DNA of 64,000 bases from Fen-1359 sp963710355 (GCA_963710355.1 CAVPZU010000002.1:62001-126000), one strand, 5' to 3'. Counted from the stretch's first letter, positions 54,847 through 64,000 are shown. Numbers and translations are program-made. Notes: generated by a model from the letters alone, not told the origin.

Positions 54847-56183
54847 CTAAACTTGCTCAACAACCAAATCATACCCAGCCGTTTCAGCAACCCTGGTTTT
54901 GATAAACTCACCCGTCCCGGCCCTGCACTTTTTTATTATGCAGACGCTGTCAATTTCCGGCGCCTGGCCATAGTAACGGCCTTTGCAATTTTTCTTATTA
55001 ACTCTATCAACTAAACAGAGAAGGTGGCTGCCTAATCTCTGCCTGTTTTTTTCAAACGCTATTTTTTGTTGTGCGAGCATTAACTTTTTGAACCTCTGCT
55101 GCTTTACAATTTCAGGCACCCGGCTGGGTAATGTAGCAGCGGTCGTGCCTTCTTCGGCATAAAACTTAAATGCCCCGAGGGCATCAAACCCCGCCCATTT
55201 TACAAATTCAATCAGCTCATCAAACTGCTCATCCGTCTCGCCGGGAAAGCCCACAATCAGGGTCGTCCGCAAAACTGCATCAGGCAGAATCGCCCTTATC
55301 TTTTCAATCAGCCGATAAATTTTTTCACTGCTGCCCGGCCTGCGCATCCCTTTTAGAATTGTATTGTTGATATGCTGAATCGGAATATCTAAATAATGGA
55401 CAACCTTTCGACTTTCAGCAACAGCGTGGAGCAGATTTTCGGTAATCGCAGCCGGATGCATATACATTAGTCTTATCCACTTTGGCCCTTCGATTTTTTC
55501 GATTTTCCTGATAAGGTTCGGCAGGCCATCTTTAATCTTCAAATCCTTTCCATAGCTTGTCGTATCCTGACTTATCACGTTAATTTCCATCACGCCTGCA
55601 TTAGCAAGCTCTACCGCCTCCGCCAAAATCAAATTCAAAGGTTTGCTGCAAAAAGGCCCGCGAATGGCAGGTATGGTGCAAAATGAGCAGCGGCGATTGC
55701 AGCCCTCGCTTATCCGCAGGAACGCACGATGTTTCGGGCCGATTAAAAGTCTTGAGCGGTTATCTTTTATTTCTCCGCAGCTTCCGAAATGCGCCCCCCT
55801 TCTCTACCTGCTGCGGTTCGTTCAATTATTTTAGCTATATCGTCCCTGCTGTTAAGACCAACAATACAATCGATGCCGTCAACCTCGTCAAACAACTTTT
55901 TCCCGAGTCTCTGCGACAGGCAACCCGCAACGATAACCTTTTGGACCTTGCCATTTTTCTTTGCCGCAACTGCTTCTTTTATCGCTTCTATCGCCTCTTG
56001 TTTGGCCGGCTCAATAAATCCGCAGGTATTTATCACCACCACATCCGCCTGGTTTGGCTCAGCAGATATAATAAAACCTGCCTGCACAATCTCCGCCAGC
56101 ATTCGTTCGCTATCGACCATATTTTTCGGACACCCAAGTGCCACAAATCCGACCGTTATCGGCCTGGTGCGTTTGGTGGTCAT
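54847..56183 (-). CDS. rimO: ribosomal protein S12 methylthiotransferase (one frameshift)
   Basis: ~445 residues restored. The N-terminal UPF0004 domain (GFVALGCPKNMVDSERM, NTCGFIEPAKQEAI) holds the first cluster cysteines. Then a base is missing in a run of six G (55795-55800), after which the frame carries GPKHRAFLRISEGCNRRCSF with the radical SAM C-x3-C-x2-C, QDTTSYGKDL and a C-terminal TRAM domain. Adds a methylthio group to S12 Asp. A homopolymer lesion in a conserved gene is probably a read error. Confidence 0.9.
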
Positions 56184-56328
56184 AAAATCGCTACCAACAT
56201 TTCCAAAAAATAAACTCTAATTATTTAGCCGGAAAATTAACAAAAAACATTATAAAACACCCCTGCAATTAAAGCAAATCCCGATATTATCGGGATTGAA
56301 GGCCATAGATAACTCCCCGCTTACCTAT

Positions 56329-56472
56329 ATGGCGGCAGACGGTTATGATAAATACAAGGCAAAAAAACCAAAAAAACGCACTACCCACTTCCATTTACCC
56401 ATGGAAAAGTGGTATAATATAGTCGTTCGCCACAGGCAGTTTTGGATAAAAGAAATTTTGGAGGCAGTATAA
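56329..56472 (+). CDS. possible small ORF, 47 residues, overlapping the next start
   Basis: An ATG-to-TAA frame: MAADGYDKYKAKKPKKRTTH, then FHLPMEKWYNIVVRHRQF. Its stop overlaps the next gene's ATG by one base, which would allow coupled translation, but no SD is visible. The same DNA holds TGGTATAAT (56410-56418), an extended -10 box for the next gene, so the ORF may be chance. Upstream, CCCGATA-tta..TATCGGG-type dyad at 56279-56296 is a small hairpin. Confidence 0.25.
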   Translation: MAADGYDKYKAKKPKKRTTHFHLPMEKWYNIVVRHRQFWIKEILEAV

Positions 56473-56921
56473 TGAATAATTCCGGCAGCAAAGACATCGA
56501 TACCAGGGACTTCGACAGTAAAGATTTCGGCAGCGAGGACCTCGATGACCTGGTAGTCTTCGGCGAAAGCAGAACGCTTTCCCCTGATGCTGAAAAGCCG
56601 ATTCCAATCGACAATAACAACAACGACGACCTCAGCAGCATATCACACGCTCCGCTTAACCTCGACAGCTCGTCAATTATGGAGGCGGTCACAGACCAGA
56701 CCGGCCCAAAAGGCCATGAGAAAAGTTCGCCGGACAGGATTACACACGTCAAAACCTTCTTTACCAAACTGCACGCTGGCAGCCTCGAATTTCTCGACCA
56801 GCAGATTAACCACTGGCTCAAAGAAAACCCCGACATCGTCATAAAGCGCACCAACACCACTGTCGGCGAGGTCGTCGCCAAAAAAAGTGAGCAGAACATC
56901 GTAATCACCGTCTGGTATTAA
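56472..56921 (+). CDS. conserved-looking hypothetical protein
   Basis: 149 residues from the ATG with GGAGG ten bases upstream. Residues 1-85 are acidic, rich in Asp/Ser/Asn and likely disordered (DTRDFDSKDFGSEDLDDL, NNNNDDLSS). Residues ~90-149 look folded: VKTFFTKLHAGSLEFLDQQI, NHWLKENPDIVIKRTN, and NIVITVWY at the end. I cannot name a family. No signal peptide; cytoplasmic. Confidence 0.65.
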   Translation: MNNSGSKDIDTRDFDSKDFGSEDLDDLVVFGESRTLSPDAEKPIPIDNNNNDDLSSISHAPLNLDSSSIMEAVTDQTGPKGHEKSSPDRITHVKTFFTKLHAGSLEFLDQQINHWLKENPDIVIKRTNTTVGEVVAKKSEQNIVITVWY

Positions 56922-57000
56922 AAAACCAGAATACAGAATCCAGCAGTCAAAATCCAGAATAACAACAGAGCCGTTCGCCTGCGGCGGACTCTCGCTATTC

Positions 57001-59324
57001 TTATAATCCCTCCAGCCAATTACCTGCCAGCTTCGCAAAATCCTTGAAGTCCACCGCAAAATCATAATTCAAGTCAGCCTCATAACACCAGCCGTTATAC
57101 ATACAGTCATCATCAAGCCATTGCTCCACGAACCATTTCAAATCAAGCCAGTTCACAGCACAATCGTGATTCAAATCGCCCTCAATTACCTGCGGCACAC
57201 CCCAGCGAGCCCAATATGCCGAAGGAATACCGCCTGCAAGGGTGAACCACCCACCGGCAATCAGTCTCGCCGTTGTAGACCGTCAAGGCTAAAACCCGAG
57301 CATTCGTCCCGCTTCCTAACGGCTGCCAGTTGCTACCATCCCAGCGTGCAATCCCATTTGGGCCGGTTTTACCAAAATAACCTCCCGCAATAAGCTCGCC
57401 GTTATAGACCGTCAGGGCATAAACCCAATTATTCATCCCGCTGCCGAGGGCATGCCAGCTATTGCCGTCCCAAAACGCAATATTATTAGCTGCAACACCT
57501 CCTGCGGTTGTAAAATTACCTCCGGCAACCAATTTGCCATCGTAAACTATAAGGGCTCCAACGAAAAAGCGTGTGCCGGTTACCCCACTGCCCAACGGCT
57601 GCCAGCTATTTCCGTCCCAGCGGGCAATACCGTTGACATCAACGCCTCCAGCTTTTGTGAAGTCGCCGCCGGCAATCAGTTCACCATTGTAGACCGTAAG
57701 TGCGCGAACCCCATAACCCCCGGGCGAATTCATCCCACTGCCGAGGGTGTGCCAGCTATTGCCGTCCCAGCAGGCAATATAATTTACATCAATCCCACCG
57801 GCCTTGGTAAAGCCGCCTCCTGCAATCAGTTCGCCATTATAGACCGTAAAGGCACTAGCTCCTAAGGAGGGAACCAAACCTAACCCCCCGCTCGCCCCAC
57901 CGCCGAGTGCGTGCCAGCTATTGCCGTCCCAACCAGCAATTCCGTTGACATCAACGCCCCCGCCTTTTTTGAAATTGCCTCCTGCAATCAATTCACCGTT
58001 GTAGACCGTCACGGCATAACCAGTGGGGGTCGCTAATCCTCCGCCTAATGACCGCCAGTCACTTCCATTCCAGCGGGCAATTCCATTGACATCAATACCC
58101 CCGGCAGTCGTGAAAGCACCCGCCGCAATCAATTCATTTTTGTAAACTGTGAGACCTTGCACTCCAGACTCGTTCATTGTGGACCCACTTAACCCATTTC
58201 CAAACGCCCGCCAGTTGCTGCCGTCCCATCTGCCGATTTTGTTTACGGTTACACCACCGGCTTTTCCGAAATCGCCTCCTGCAATTAACTCGCCATTGTA
58301 AACTGTCAGGGAACGGACCGGGCCAACAACCCCGCTACCCAGTGGCTGCCACTCGCTGTTATTCCATCTTGCAATATACTTGGTAACAATACCTCCGGCA
58401 GAGGTAAAAAAACCTCCCGCAATCAGACTCGCCGTTGTAGACCTCCATTGAAAAAACTGGATTATTCATCCCGCTACCCATCGGCTGCCAGGAATTGCCG
58501 TCCCAGCGGGTAACATTGTTGACCTCAACGCCTCCTGCGGTTGTAAATGCACCGCCCGCAATCAGCTCTCCGTTATAAACATCCAGTGACCAAACGGCGC
58601 CACTCATACCGCTGCCCATCGGCTGCCAGTCGTTGCCGTCCCATCTGGCAATTCTATTGGAGTCAACCCCTCCTGCTGTCGAAAACGTACCTCCGGCAAT
58701 CAGCTCGCCATTGTAGACAGTCAAAGCGTAAACGTAAGAGACAATGTTTCCAACCCCATCGCCCAACGGCTGCCAGTTGCTGCCGTCCCAGCGGGCAATC
58801 TTGTTCATACCGTGGCCGTCGGAAGTGTAGAAAAATCCTCCCGCGATTAACTCGCCGTTGTAAACTGTCAGGGCATAAACCAAGCTGTTCAATCCGTCGC
58901 CCAATGGCCGCCACTCGCTGCCGTTCCACCGTGCAATGTTATGGGCGGTTATGCCCCCTGCGCTGGAAAAACCGCCCCCGGCAATCAGTTCACCATTATA
59001 AACCGCCAGTGCGTGGACATAATCATTAATCCCGTTGCCCAACGGCTGCCAATTACTGCCGTCCCAAGCCGCAATCTTGTTCGCTGCTACCCCGCCGGCT
59101 GTTGTAAATGCCCCGCCGGCAACCAAAAGTTCCTTCCCAGGCCCATTGCCATCTGCGTCCCATTTAATCAGGGCATCAACGTAATCATTTACGCCTTGTG
59201 GGCCGTTGCCGGGCTTCCAGTTGGGGTCACATTGGCCAAAGACCATTCCCGTTTTCGCAGCCAAAAGGGTGGCAATAAATATGGCAAAAAGATTAAAATT
59301 TAACTTTTTGAGGAAATTAAACAC
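57001..59324 (-). CDS. secreted repeat propeller protein with dockerin-like C-terminus (two frameshifts)
   Basis: GTG start at 59324 behind GGGAGG, signal peptide FNFLKKLNFNLFAIFIATLL. About thirteen repeats of ~50 residues follow, each 'GxxVxALTVYNGELIAGGxFTTAGGVxxNxIARWDGSxWQPLGSG'. Single inserted bases at ~58432 (GAGTCTG) and ~57271 (GAGACTG) break the same GEL codons in two repeats; restored, the frame is continuous to 57001. The end carries two dockerin-like loops, GDLNHDCAVNWLDLKWFVEQ and ADLNYDFAVDFKDFAKLAGN. Likely a surface or cell-envelope binding protein; ~775 residues. Confidence 0.8.
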
Positions 59325-59588
59325 AAAATATCCTCCCGCCAGCCAAAATCTCTGCAAATGAATATCCTCGATACATCCGGTGTACACACTTTTGAATAAT
59401 ACCCGTACAGCCTTTAATAAATATATCCTGATACAAACTCTTATACACAAAACAATCCGAAATGTCAAAAATTTCCCGAAAACGAACGACAGAGTCCAAC
59501 AATAAATGCGATTTTACACAGGCTGTAAAATCTTTGATAACCTGCAAAATTTCTTGACACAAAGGTCAGTTTCCATTATTTTGTGGAT

Positions 59589-59624
59589 TTTAGCTATATC
59601 TTTAGCTATATCTTTAGCTATATA
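59589..59624. repeat. three 12-bp tandem repeats upstream of rpsB
   Basis: TTTAGCTATATC at 59589-59600 and 59601-59612, then TTTAGCTATATA at 59613-59624. Each unit includes the palindrome TAGCTA. The block ends 45 bases before the rpsB start, inside the ~345-base gap (59325-59669) that must hold the rpsB operon promoter; no clear -35/-10 pair can be assigned. Confidence 0.75.
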
Positions 59625-59669
59625 CGGACAGGCTGGAAAAGTTTTTAATTAAATATTTGGAGGTTATTT

Positions 59670-60542
59670 GTGGCAAACCAGTTAGTACGTGATTTAATTA
59701 ACGCGGGCGTCCATTTTGGACACGGGGCCAGCCGATGGAACCCTAAAATGGCTCCTTACATCTTCGCAAAACGCAGCAACATTCACATTATCGATGTCAA
59801 ACAAACACTCAAATCAATCCTGATAGCCAAAAAGATGCTTGCAGAAATAGTCTCTTCCGGCAAAGACGTCGTCTTTGTCGGAACCAAACGGCAGGCGCAG
59901 AAGGCCATCGAGGCTGCTGCCGCCAAATGCCAGATGCACTACGTTTCAGACCGCTGGCTCGGCGGAACCCTGACCAATTTCAGAACCATCCGCTCAAGAC
60001 TCCAGAGGCTCGAACAAATAGAGGCTATGATAACCAGCGGCGACATCGAAAAAGAAAGCAAAAAACACGCATCCAGATTAAAACGCGAATACAAAAAAAT
60101 CAAAGCCAATCTCGAAGGCATTCGCAAGATGAGCCAAATCCCTGGTGCTGTCATTGTAGTTGACGGCAGGAAAGAATACATTGCCCTCGCTGAGGCGCGA
60201 AAATTGGGCATCTCCACCATCGGCATCCTCGACACAGATTCAAACCCCGATACCGTCGATGTGGTTATCCCCGCCAATGACGATTCAATCAGGGCCGTCG
60301 GTTTAATCCTCAACGAATTAGCTGATGCCGTCTCGATAGGCAAAACAATGGCGGTCCCGCAGCAGGTGCAGACATCCAGGCCGAGGAAACCTCGTTCTCG
60401 AAGTGTCCTTGCCAGGGCTGAGGGGCCACACAAGCAGTCAGGGGCAGCTGCTGAAACAGGACAAACCGAGCAGCCGGAACCGGCACCTGAACCTGCCCAG
60501 CCGTCCACCAGCGGCGGATCGGGACTTGATATCACCGAATAA
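59670..60542 (+). CDS. rpsB: 30S ribosomal protein S2
   Basis: 290 residues, GTG start behind GGAGG. LINAGVHFGHGASRWNPKM, VGTKRQAQKAIEAAA and YVSDRWLGGTLTNF are S2 signatures. The last ~55 residues after SIGKTMAVPQQ are a Pro/Ala/Glu-rich extension not seen in shorter S2 proteins. Leads the rpsB-tsf-pyrH-frr order conserved in bacteria. Confidence 0.96.
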   Translation: MANQLVRDLINAGVHFGHGASRWNPKMAPYIFAKRSNIHIIDVKQTLKSILIAKKMLAEIVSSGKDVVFVGTKRQAQKAIEAAAAKCQMHYVSDRWLGGTLTNFRTIRSRLQRLEQIEAMITSGDIEKESKKHASRLKREYKKIKANLEGIRKMSQIPGAVIVVDGRKEYIALAEARKLGISTIGILDTDSNPDTVDVVIPANDDSIRAVGLILNELADAVSIGKTMAVPQQVQTSRPRKPRSRSVLARAEGPHKQSGAAAETGQTEQPEPAPEPAQPSTSGGSGLDITE

Positions 60543-60579
60543 AAAACGCTTTAAGTAAAACAAATAGGAGTTTTTGAAT

Positions 60580-61446
60580 ATGGCGGAAATCTCATCGGCT
60601 GATGTGGTCAAACTGCGAAAAATGAGCGGCCAGGGTATGATGAATTGCAAAATCGCCCTCGCTGAGGCCAATGGCGATATGGACAAGGCTATGGAAATCC
60701 TTCGCAAAAAAGGATTGGCCACCCTGGCAAAACGTGCAGAACGTGAAACTACCGAAGGCATCGTCGTAAGCAGAAAAAGCCCGAACGGCAAGCAAGTGGT
60801 TCTTGCGAGCCTTTGCTGCGAAACCGATTTTGTTTCGAGAAATGACGATTTTATTTCGACTGCGGAAAAATTAGCCGACTACGCCCTTGCCTGCAACGCC
60901 GACAAAGGCGCCGATAATCTGCTTAACACCGCTATCAATGGAAAAACTTATAACGATATTCTGACCGATCTCGTCAGCAAAACAGGCGAAAAAATCCAGG
61001 TCGGAGACTTCACAAAATTCCGCTTGAGTGGCCCAGGTCTGGTTGGTAGCTATGTCCACTTCAATAAAAAGGTCGGCTCTATGCTGCTTATTGAGACAAG
61101 CGATGACAAAACCGCTGATTCAGACGAATTGAGGCAAACCGCACTGGATTTGGCAATGCACATCACTGCAACCAAACCCCTGTCGCTCGATAAGACCGGC
61201 ATAGATGCAAAAACAATTGAATCCGAAAAATCCATCTACGCCGAGCAGGTCAAAAACAAGCCTGCAAACATAGTTGAAAAGATTGTTGAGGGGAAACTTC
61301 AGAAGTTTTTTGCCGACAACTGCCTGCTTTATCAGCAATTCGTCAAGGACAATACCAAGACCGTATCTGCGGTTCTCGATGAAGCCGCAAAGAAGGCGGG
61401 CGGTAAGGCCAAGATTACCAAATTCGTCCGCCTCAGCGTCGGATAA
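60580..61446 (+). CDS. tsf: elongation factor Ts
   Basis: 288 residues from the ATG at 60580, with AGGAG eight bases upstream; the TTG at 60574 is less likely. The N-terminal VVKLRKMSGQGMMNCKIALA is the EF-Ts UBA-like signature, and CCETDFVSRNDDF the second. Recycles EF-Tu-GDP. Confidence 0.95.
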   Translation: MAEISSADVVKLRKMSGQGMMNCKIALAEANGDMDKAMEILRKKGLATLAKRAERETTEGIVVSRKSPNGKQVVLASLCCETDFVSRNDDFISTAEKLADYALACNADKGADNLLNTAINGKTYNDILTDLVSKTGEKIQVGDFTKFRLSGPGLVGSYVHFNKKVGSMLLIETSDDKTADSDELRQTALDLAMHITATKPLSLDKTGIDAKTIESEKSIYAEQVKNKPANIVEKIVEGKLQKFFADNCLLYQQFVKDNTKTVSAVLDEAAKKAGGKAKITKFVRLSVG

Positions 61447-61489
61447 TACTATTTTCTGGTGTAAGGGAACTGTAAAGGATTACAGCATA

Positions 61490-62206
61490 ATGGCAAAGTG
61501 TAAATATAATCGGATTCTGCTGAAACTGTCGGGGGAGAGCTTCTGCAAGCCGGGGCAGTTCGGCATTGACGGCGAAAAAACAAAAACCATCGCTGAAAGA
61601 ATCATCAAACTAAGCGAACTTGGCTGCCAGGTCGCCGTCGTTGTCGGTGCAGGCAATTTTCTGCGGGGCGAAAACTTCTCTAAAGATACGCAAATTCCGA
61701 GAACAACCGCTGACTATATGGGAATGCTGGCGACAATCATCAACGCCTGTGCTCTGCAGGAAACACTTGAGAAATTAGGCAAACCGACACGGGTTTTAAG
61801 TGCAATAGAGGTCTCCGCAATCTGCGAAAAATTTATCCGCAGGAGGGCATTTCACCACCTCGAACGCAACAGGGTCATCATCCTCGCAGGCGGGACAGGC
61901 AACCCCTTCTTTACGACCGACACCTGCTCTGCCCTGCGTGCATCGGAGCTGGAGGCAAATCTATTGATAAAGGCCACCAAGGTCGAGGGCGTCTATAGCT
62001 CGGACCCCAAAAAAGACCCGAACGCAAAACTCTTCTCGAAACTATCTTACGCCGATGTATTAAAGCAGAACCTGCGAATAATGGACCACGCCGCCATAAG
62101 CCTTTGCAGAGACAACCACATACCAATCATTGTCCTGAACATCTTCAAGGAGGAAAATCTGAAAAAGGCGGTCTGCGGCGAAAAGGTCGGCACAATTATC
62201 TGCTGA
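61490..62206 (+). CDS. pyrH: UMP kinase
   Basis: 238 residues from the ATG at 61490. RILLKLSGESF, VVGAGNFLRG, the TTADYMGMLATIINACALQ stretch and GGTGNPFFTTDTCSALRASE are hexameric bacterial UMP kinase motifs. AAAGGA lies ten bases upstream. An in-frame extension to 61274 overlaps tsf and is not used. Confidence 0.95.
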   Translation: MAKCKYNRILLKLSGESFCKPGQFGIDGEKTKTIAERIIKLSELGCQVAVVVGAGNFLRGENFSKDTQIPRTTADYMGMLATIINACALQETLEKLGKPTRVLSAIEVSAICEKFIRRRAFHHLERNRVIILAGGTGNPFFTTDTCSALRASELEANLLIKATKVEGVYSSDPKKDPNAKLFSKLSYADVLKQNLRIMDHAAISLCRDNHIPIIVLNIFKEENLKKAVCGEKVGTIIC

Positions 62207-62221
62207 GTGTGGAGGATAAAT

Positions 62222-62782
62222 ATGCCGGTTAAGGAAATTATCAGTCAGCACAGGACAAAGATGGAAAAGGCAGTCCAGTTTTTAGCCGACGAATTAAAGG
62301 CAGCCCGGACAGGCCGAGCCTCGACAGCACTCGTTGAAAACATCAGGGTCGAATATTACGGCAGCCCGACCCCCTTAAAACAATTAGCATCCCTTGCGGC
62401 GCCGCAGGCCGACTTGATTGTCATAAAACCATTTGACCCTGCCGTCTTGAAGGATATCGAAAAGGCAATAAAAAACAGCGACATCAGCATCGCTCCAATC
62501 CTCGACGGAAAAATGATTCGTCTCAGCATCCCGCCTCTAAGCGAGGAACGGAGAATACAAATCGTCAATCAGGTAAAACAGGCCGGCGAGCAGGCAAAAA
62601 TAAGTCTGCGTAATATAAGACACGACACCCTCAAAGAGTTTCAAAGACAGGAAGATGCCAAACTGATTACCGAGGACGACCACGAAAACGGCAAAAAACA
62701 GATCGACGACCTGACCAAGGAATACACCAACAAAATTGATAACCTCGTCAAAACAAAATCCGACGAGATAATGAAAGACTAA
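62222..62782 (+). CDS. frr: ribosome recycling factor
   Basis: 186 residues from the ATG at 62222 (GGAGG six bases upstream; an in-frame GTG at 62207 overlaps this SD). The L-shaped three-helix domain is recognisable from AARTGRASTALVENIRVEYY, PPLSEERRIQIVNQVKQAGE and the C-terminal YTNKIDNLVKTKSDEIM. Splits the post-termination ribosome with EF-G. Confidence 0.95.
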   Translation: MPVKEIISQHRTKMEKAVQFLADELKAARTGRASTALVENIRVEYYGSPTPLKQLASLAAPQADLIVIKPFDPAVLKDIEKAIKNSDISIAPILDGKMIRLSIPPLSEERRIQIVNQVKQAGEQAKISLRNIRHDTLKEFQRQEDAKLITEDDHENGKKQIDDLTKEYTNKIDNLVKTKSDEIMKD

Positions 62783-62862
62783 TCTCGATAAGTTTCTGTT
62801 TGTCAGATTCGCTGTCCTGTCTGTAGTCTTTCAGCCGACTCTCTTTTTTGGAGGCACAAATC

Positions 62863-64000
62863 ATGCAGACTATAGGCAATAAAAAAACAACAAAAAGGCC
62901 AAAAAAGAAAAAAATAATTCAAAGAATAATACTTCTTGTACTGGCAATCTTTATCGCTCTTGCTGCTTGCGCGGTGCTTTTTCTGCCGACTTTTGTCTCG
63001 TCCAAAAAAGGCAACCGGTTTGTCCTCGACCAAATAAATAAACGCATCGACGGCAAACTAAATTTTGAATCCCTTTCAATATCATGGAAAAAGGGCATCC
63101 AAATCACGGGGTTGTCTTTCCGAGATAAAGCCGACACCCTCTCAGCCGATATCGAAAACATTCAAACACAACCTCATTATCTTTCGCTGCTGACGGATGT
63201 GCCGACTTTCGGGGCTACAATTATCGACAAGCCGATAATCAAAATTAAAATCGCCGAACAGGCCGAAAAAAAAACGCAGAAGGCTGCAGAAAAATCCGGC
63301 GGACATAAAATTACACTTCCGCAGATAGACCTTTCCATTAATGATGGAGACTTCAAGGTGACAAACCCAGCGGGAAAAACAACCGAGCTTTCACAGATAA
63401 ACTCAAAGTTAAACCTGAAACCGGCAGGGCAGCAAACAGACTTCAACATAGGTCTGAATTTGTCAAATAATAATAAAAAATCGAAAGTAACCGCCAGGGG
63501 CGAGGTTACACCCAAAAAAGAGACCGGATGGTCTTTAGAGGGGACAAGCGGCAGCCTGTCCGTTGAGGTCAATGATTTGGATATTGAATCATTAGGCCCG
63601 TTTTTCGCTTTGGCAGGCATAAATGTCCAGGCAAAAGGCAATGCCTCAGCAAATATCTTCGCAGAAATGAAAGACGGCCAAATTGAAAAAGTGAACGGCT
63701 CTATTAAGGGACACAACCTGGAAGTAACAGGGCCTGTAATTAAAGGCGACAATCTCCATACGAATAATTTAGATATTAATGTCAGACTCGCCCGTCAACA
63801 GGAGATGATAAGTATTGAAAATTTCGTCATCGATTCCGACTGGTTAAAGGCACAAGTAACAGGCACTGCCCCGACAACATTCGAGTCTCTCAATAAGTTC
63901 CTTAATTCCGGCTCAGACCTTCAGGTGAATTTCGATTGTCAAATCGGCACTGTTCTTTCCCAAATGCCCCACACAATCGGCATCAGGGAAGGATTGGAAA
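62863..64000 (+). CDS. AsmA-like / DUF748-type envelope protein (partial, runs off the window)
   Basis: An open frame from the ATG at 62863 (GGAGG eight bases upstream) to the window end, 379 codons without a stop. Lys-rich cytoplasmic start, one helix (RIILLVLAIFIALAACAVLF), then NRFVLDQINKRIDGKLNFES and repeated beta segments (LPQIDLSINDGDFKVTNP, QINSKLNLKPAG, NNLDINVRLARQQ), the plan of AsmA/TamB-type proteins. These are thought to carry lipids between membranes. A 191-residue frame on the other strand (63177-63752) is its shadow. Confidence 0.8.
   Translation, partial: MQTIGNKKTTKRPKKKKIIQRIILLVLAIFIALAACAVLFLPTFVSSKKGNRFVLDQINKRIDGKLNFESLSISWKKGIQITGLSFRDKADTLSADIENIQTQPHYLSLLTDVPTFGATIIDKPIIKIKIAEQAEKKTQKAAEKSGGHKITLPQIDLSINDGDFKVTNPAGKTTELSQINSKLNLKPAGQQTDFNIGLNLSNNNKKSKVTARGEVTPKKETGWSLEGTSGSLSVEVNDLDIESLGPFFALAGINVQAKGNASANIFAEMKDGQIEKVNGSIKGHNLEVTGPVIKGDNLHTNNLDINVRLARQQEMISIENFVIDSDWLKAQVTGTAPTTFESLNKFLNSGSDLQVNFDCQIGTVLSQMPHTIGIREGLE

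Noticed and set aside
57182..59200. Possible CRISPR array or DNA satellite in the strongly repetitive region
   Set aside because: The repeats are ~150 bases, divergent at third positions and keep an open frame: they are protein repeats of a propeller.
61274..61489. N-terminal extension of pyrH
   Set aside because: It overlaps the end of tsf in another frame, while MAKCKYNRILLKLSGE at 61490 is the normal start with its own ribosome site.
63177..63752. 191-residue open frame on the minus strand
   Set aside because: It is the antisense of the AsmA-like gene, which has an SD, a membrane anchor and no stop to the window end; the minus frame is Ser/Pro/Phe-rich shadow sequence.

Overview
The window looks like a piece of a planctomycete chromosome, most likely class Phycisphaerae (order Sedimentisphaerales or a relative), probably from a metagenome-assembled or draft genome. 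The pointers are two secreted repeat proteins ending in the 'GD-N-D--VDF-DLA-LA-DWL' dockerin-like tail common in that group, a Minf_1886-family protein typical of the PVC superphylum, GTG/TTG starts behind good Shine-Dalgarno sites, and an anaerobic flavour (PPi-type phosphofructokinase, ThiH, a nickel LarA-type epimerase). This placement is an inference from gene content; there is no rRNA gene in the window.

Layout. 1-915: end of purQ and two tRNA genes. 1126-10179 (minus): an eight-gene uronate operon, read pfp - uxaE remnant - mannonate oxidoreductase - HAD phosphatase - LarA-like epimerase - gnd - uxaC - exuT. 10556-16784 (minus): three secreted beta-rich subunits, a PapD-like chaperone and a very large usher-like outer-membrane protein, together resembling a non-classical chaperone-usher pilus locus. 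16971-19824: tRNA-Asp, a TIGR02757 protein, and a Sel1-repeat gene bracketed by nested inverted repeats. 20911-25941 (plus): an arsenic operon with arsR, permease, two thioredoxins, CcdA, arsM and acr3, followed by an unrecognised 564-residue protein and a second metal permease. 28935-37203 (plus): a housekeeping run of tmk, holB, PSP1/ricT, metG, a Minf_1886 gene and two LptF/LptG permeases. 37210-38800 (minus): thiC under a TPP riboswitch. 38987-42239: rhomboid protease, SH3 protein, bioY. 42268-43322: a MITE-like element and an IS5-family insertion sequence sitting exactly at the ahcY stop codon. 43320-48315 (minus): ahcY and dnaE. 48482-50956: a small ORF, a secreted propeller and an SPFH protein. 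51163-54173 (plus): a second TPP riboswitch with thiF-thiS-thiG-thiH. 54185-56183 (minus): pgsA and rimO. 56472-59324: a hypothetical gene and a second secreted propeller. 59670-64000 (plus): rpsB-tsf-pyrH-frr and the start of an AsmA-like gene that runs off the end.

How genes work together. The uronate operon has no mannonate dehydratase or KDG kinase/aldolase. It contains instead a LarA-family protein with the nickel-pincer residues spaced as in lactate racemase, next to 6-phosphogluconate dehydrogenase. The simplest reading is glucuronate to fructuronate to mannonate, then C2 epimerisation to gluconate and entry into the pentose phosphate pathway; the PPi-type phosphofructokinase at the head would fit such a pentose route. 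The gluconate kinase is not visible. The arsenic operon pairs methylation (ArsM) with two exporters and a thioredoxin/CcdA redox relay, but has no arsC. Thiamine genes are split over two loci, each with its own TPP riboswitch.

Caution on quality. At least twelve genes carry single-base frameshifts (gnd, usher, pilin, Sel1, lptF, ahcY, dnaE, thiF, rimO, the second propeller and others), including genes that should be essential. I read most of these as sequence or assembly errors and annotate the restored proteins. The uxaE remnant, which has lost its centre, is a genuine pseudogene candidate.
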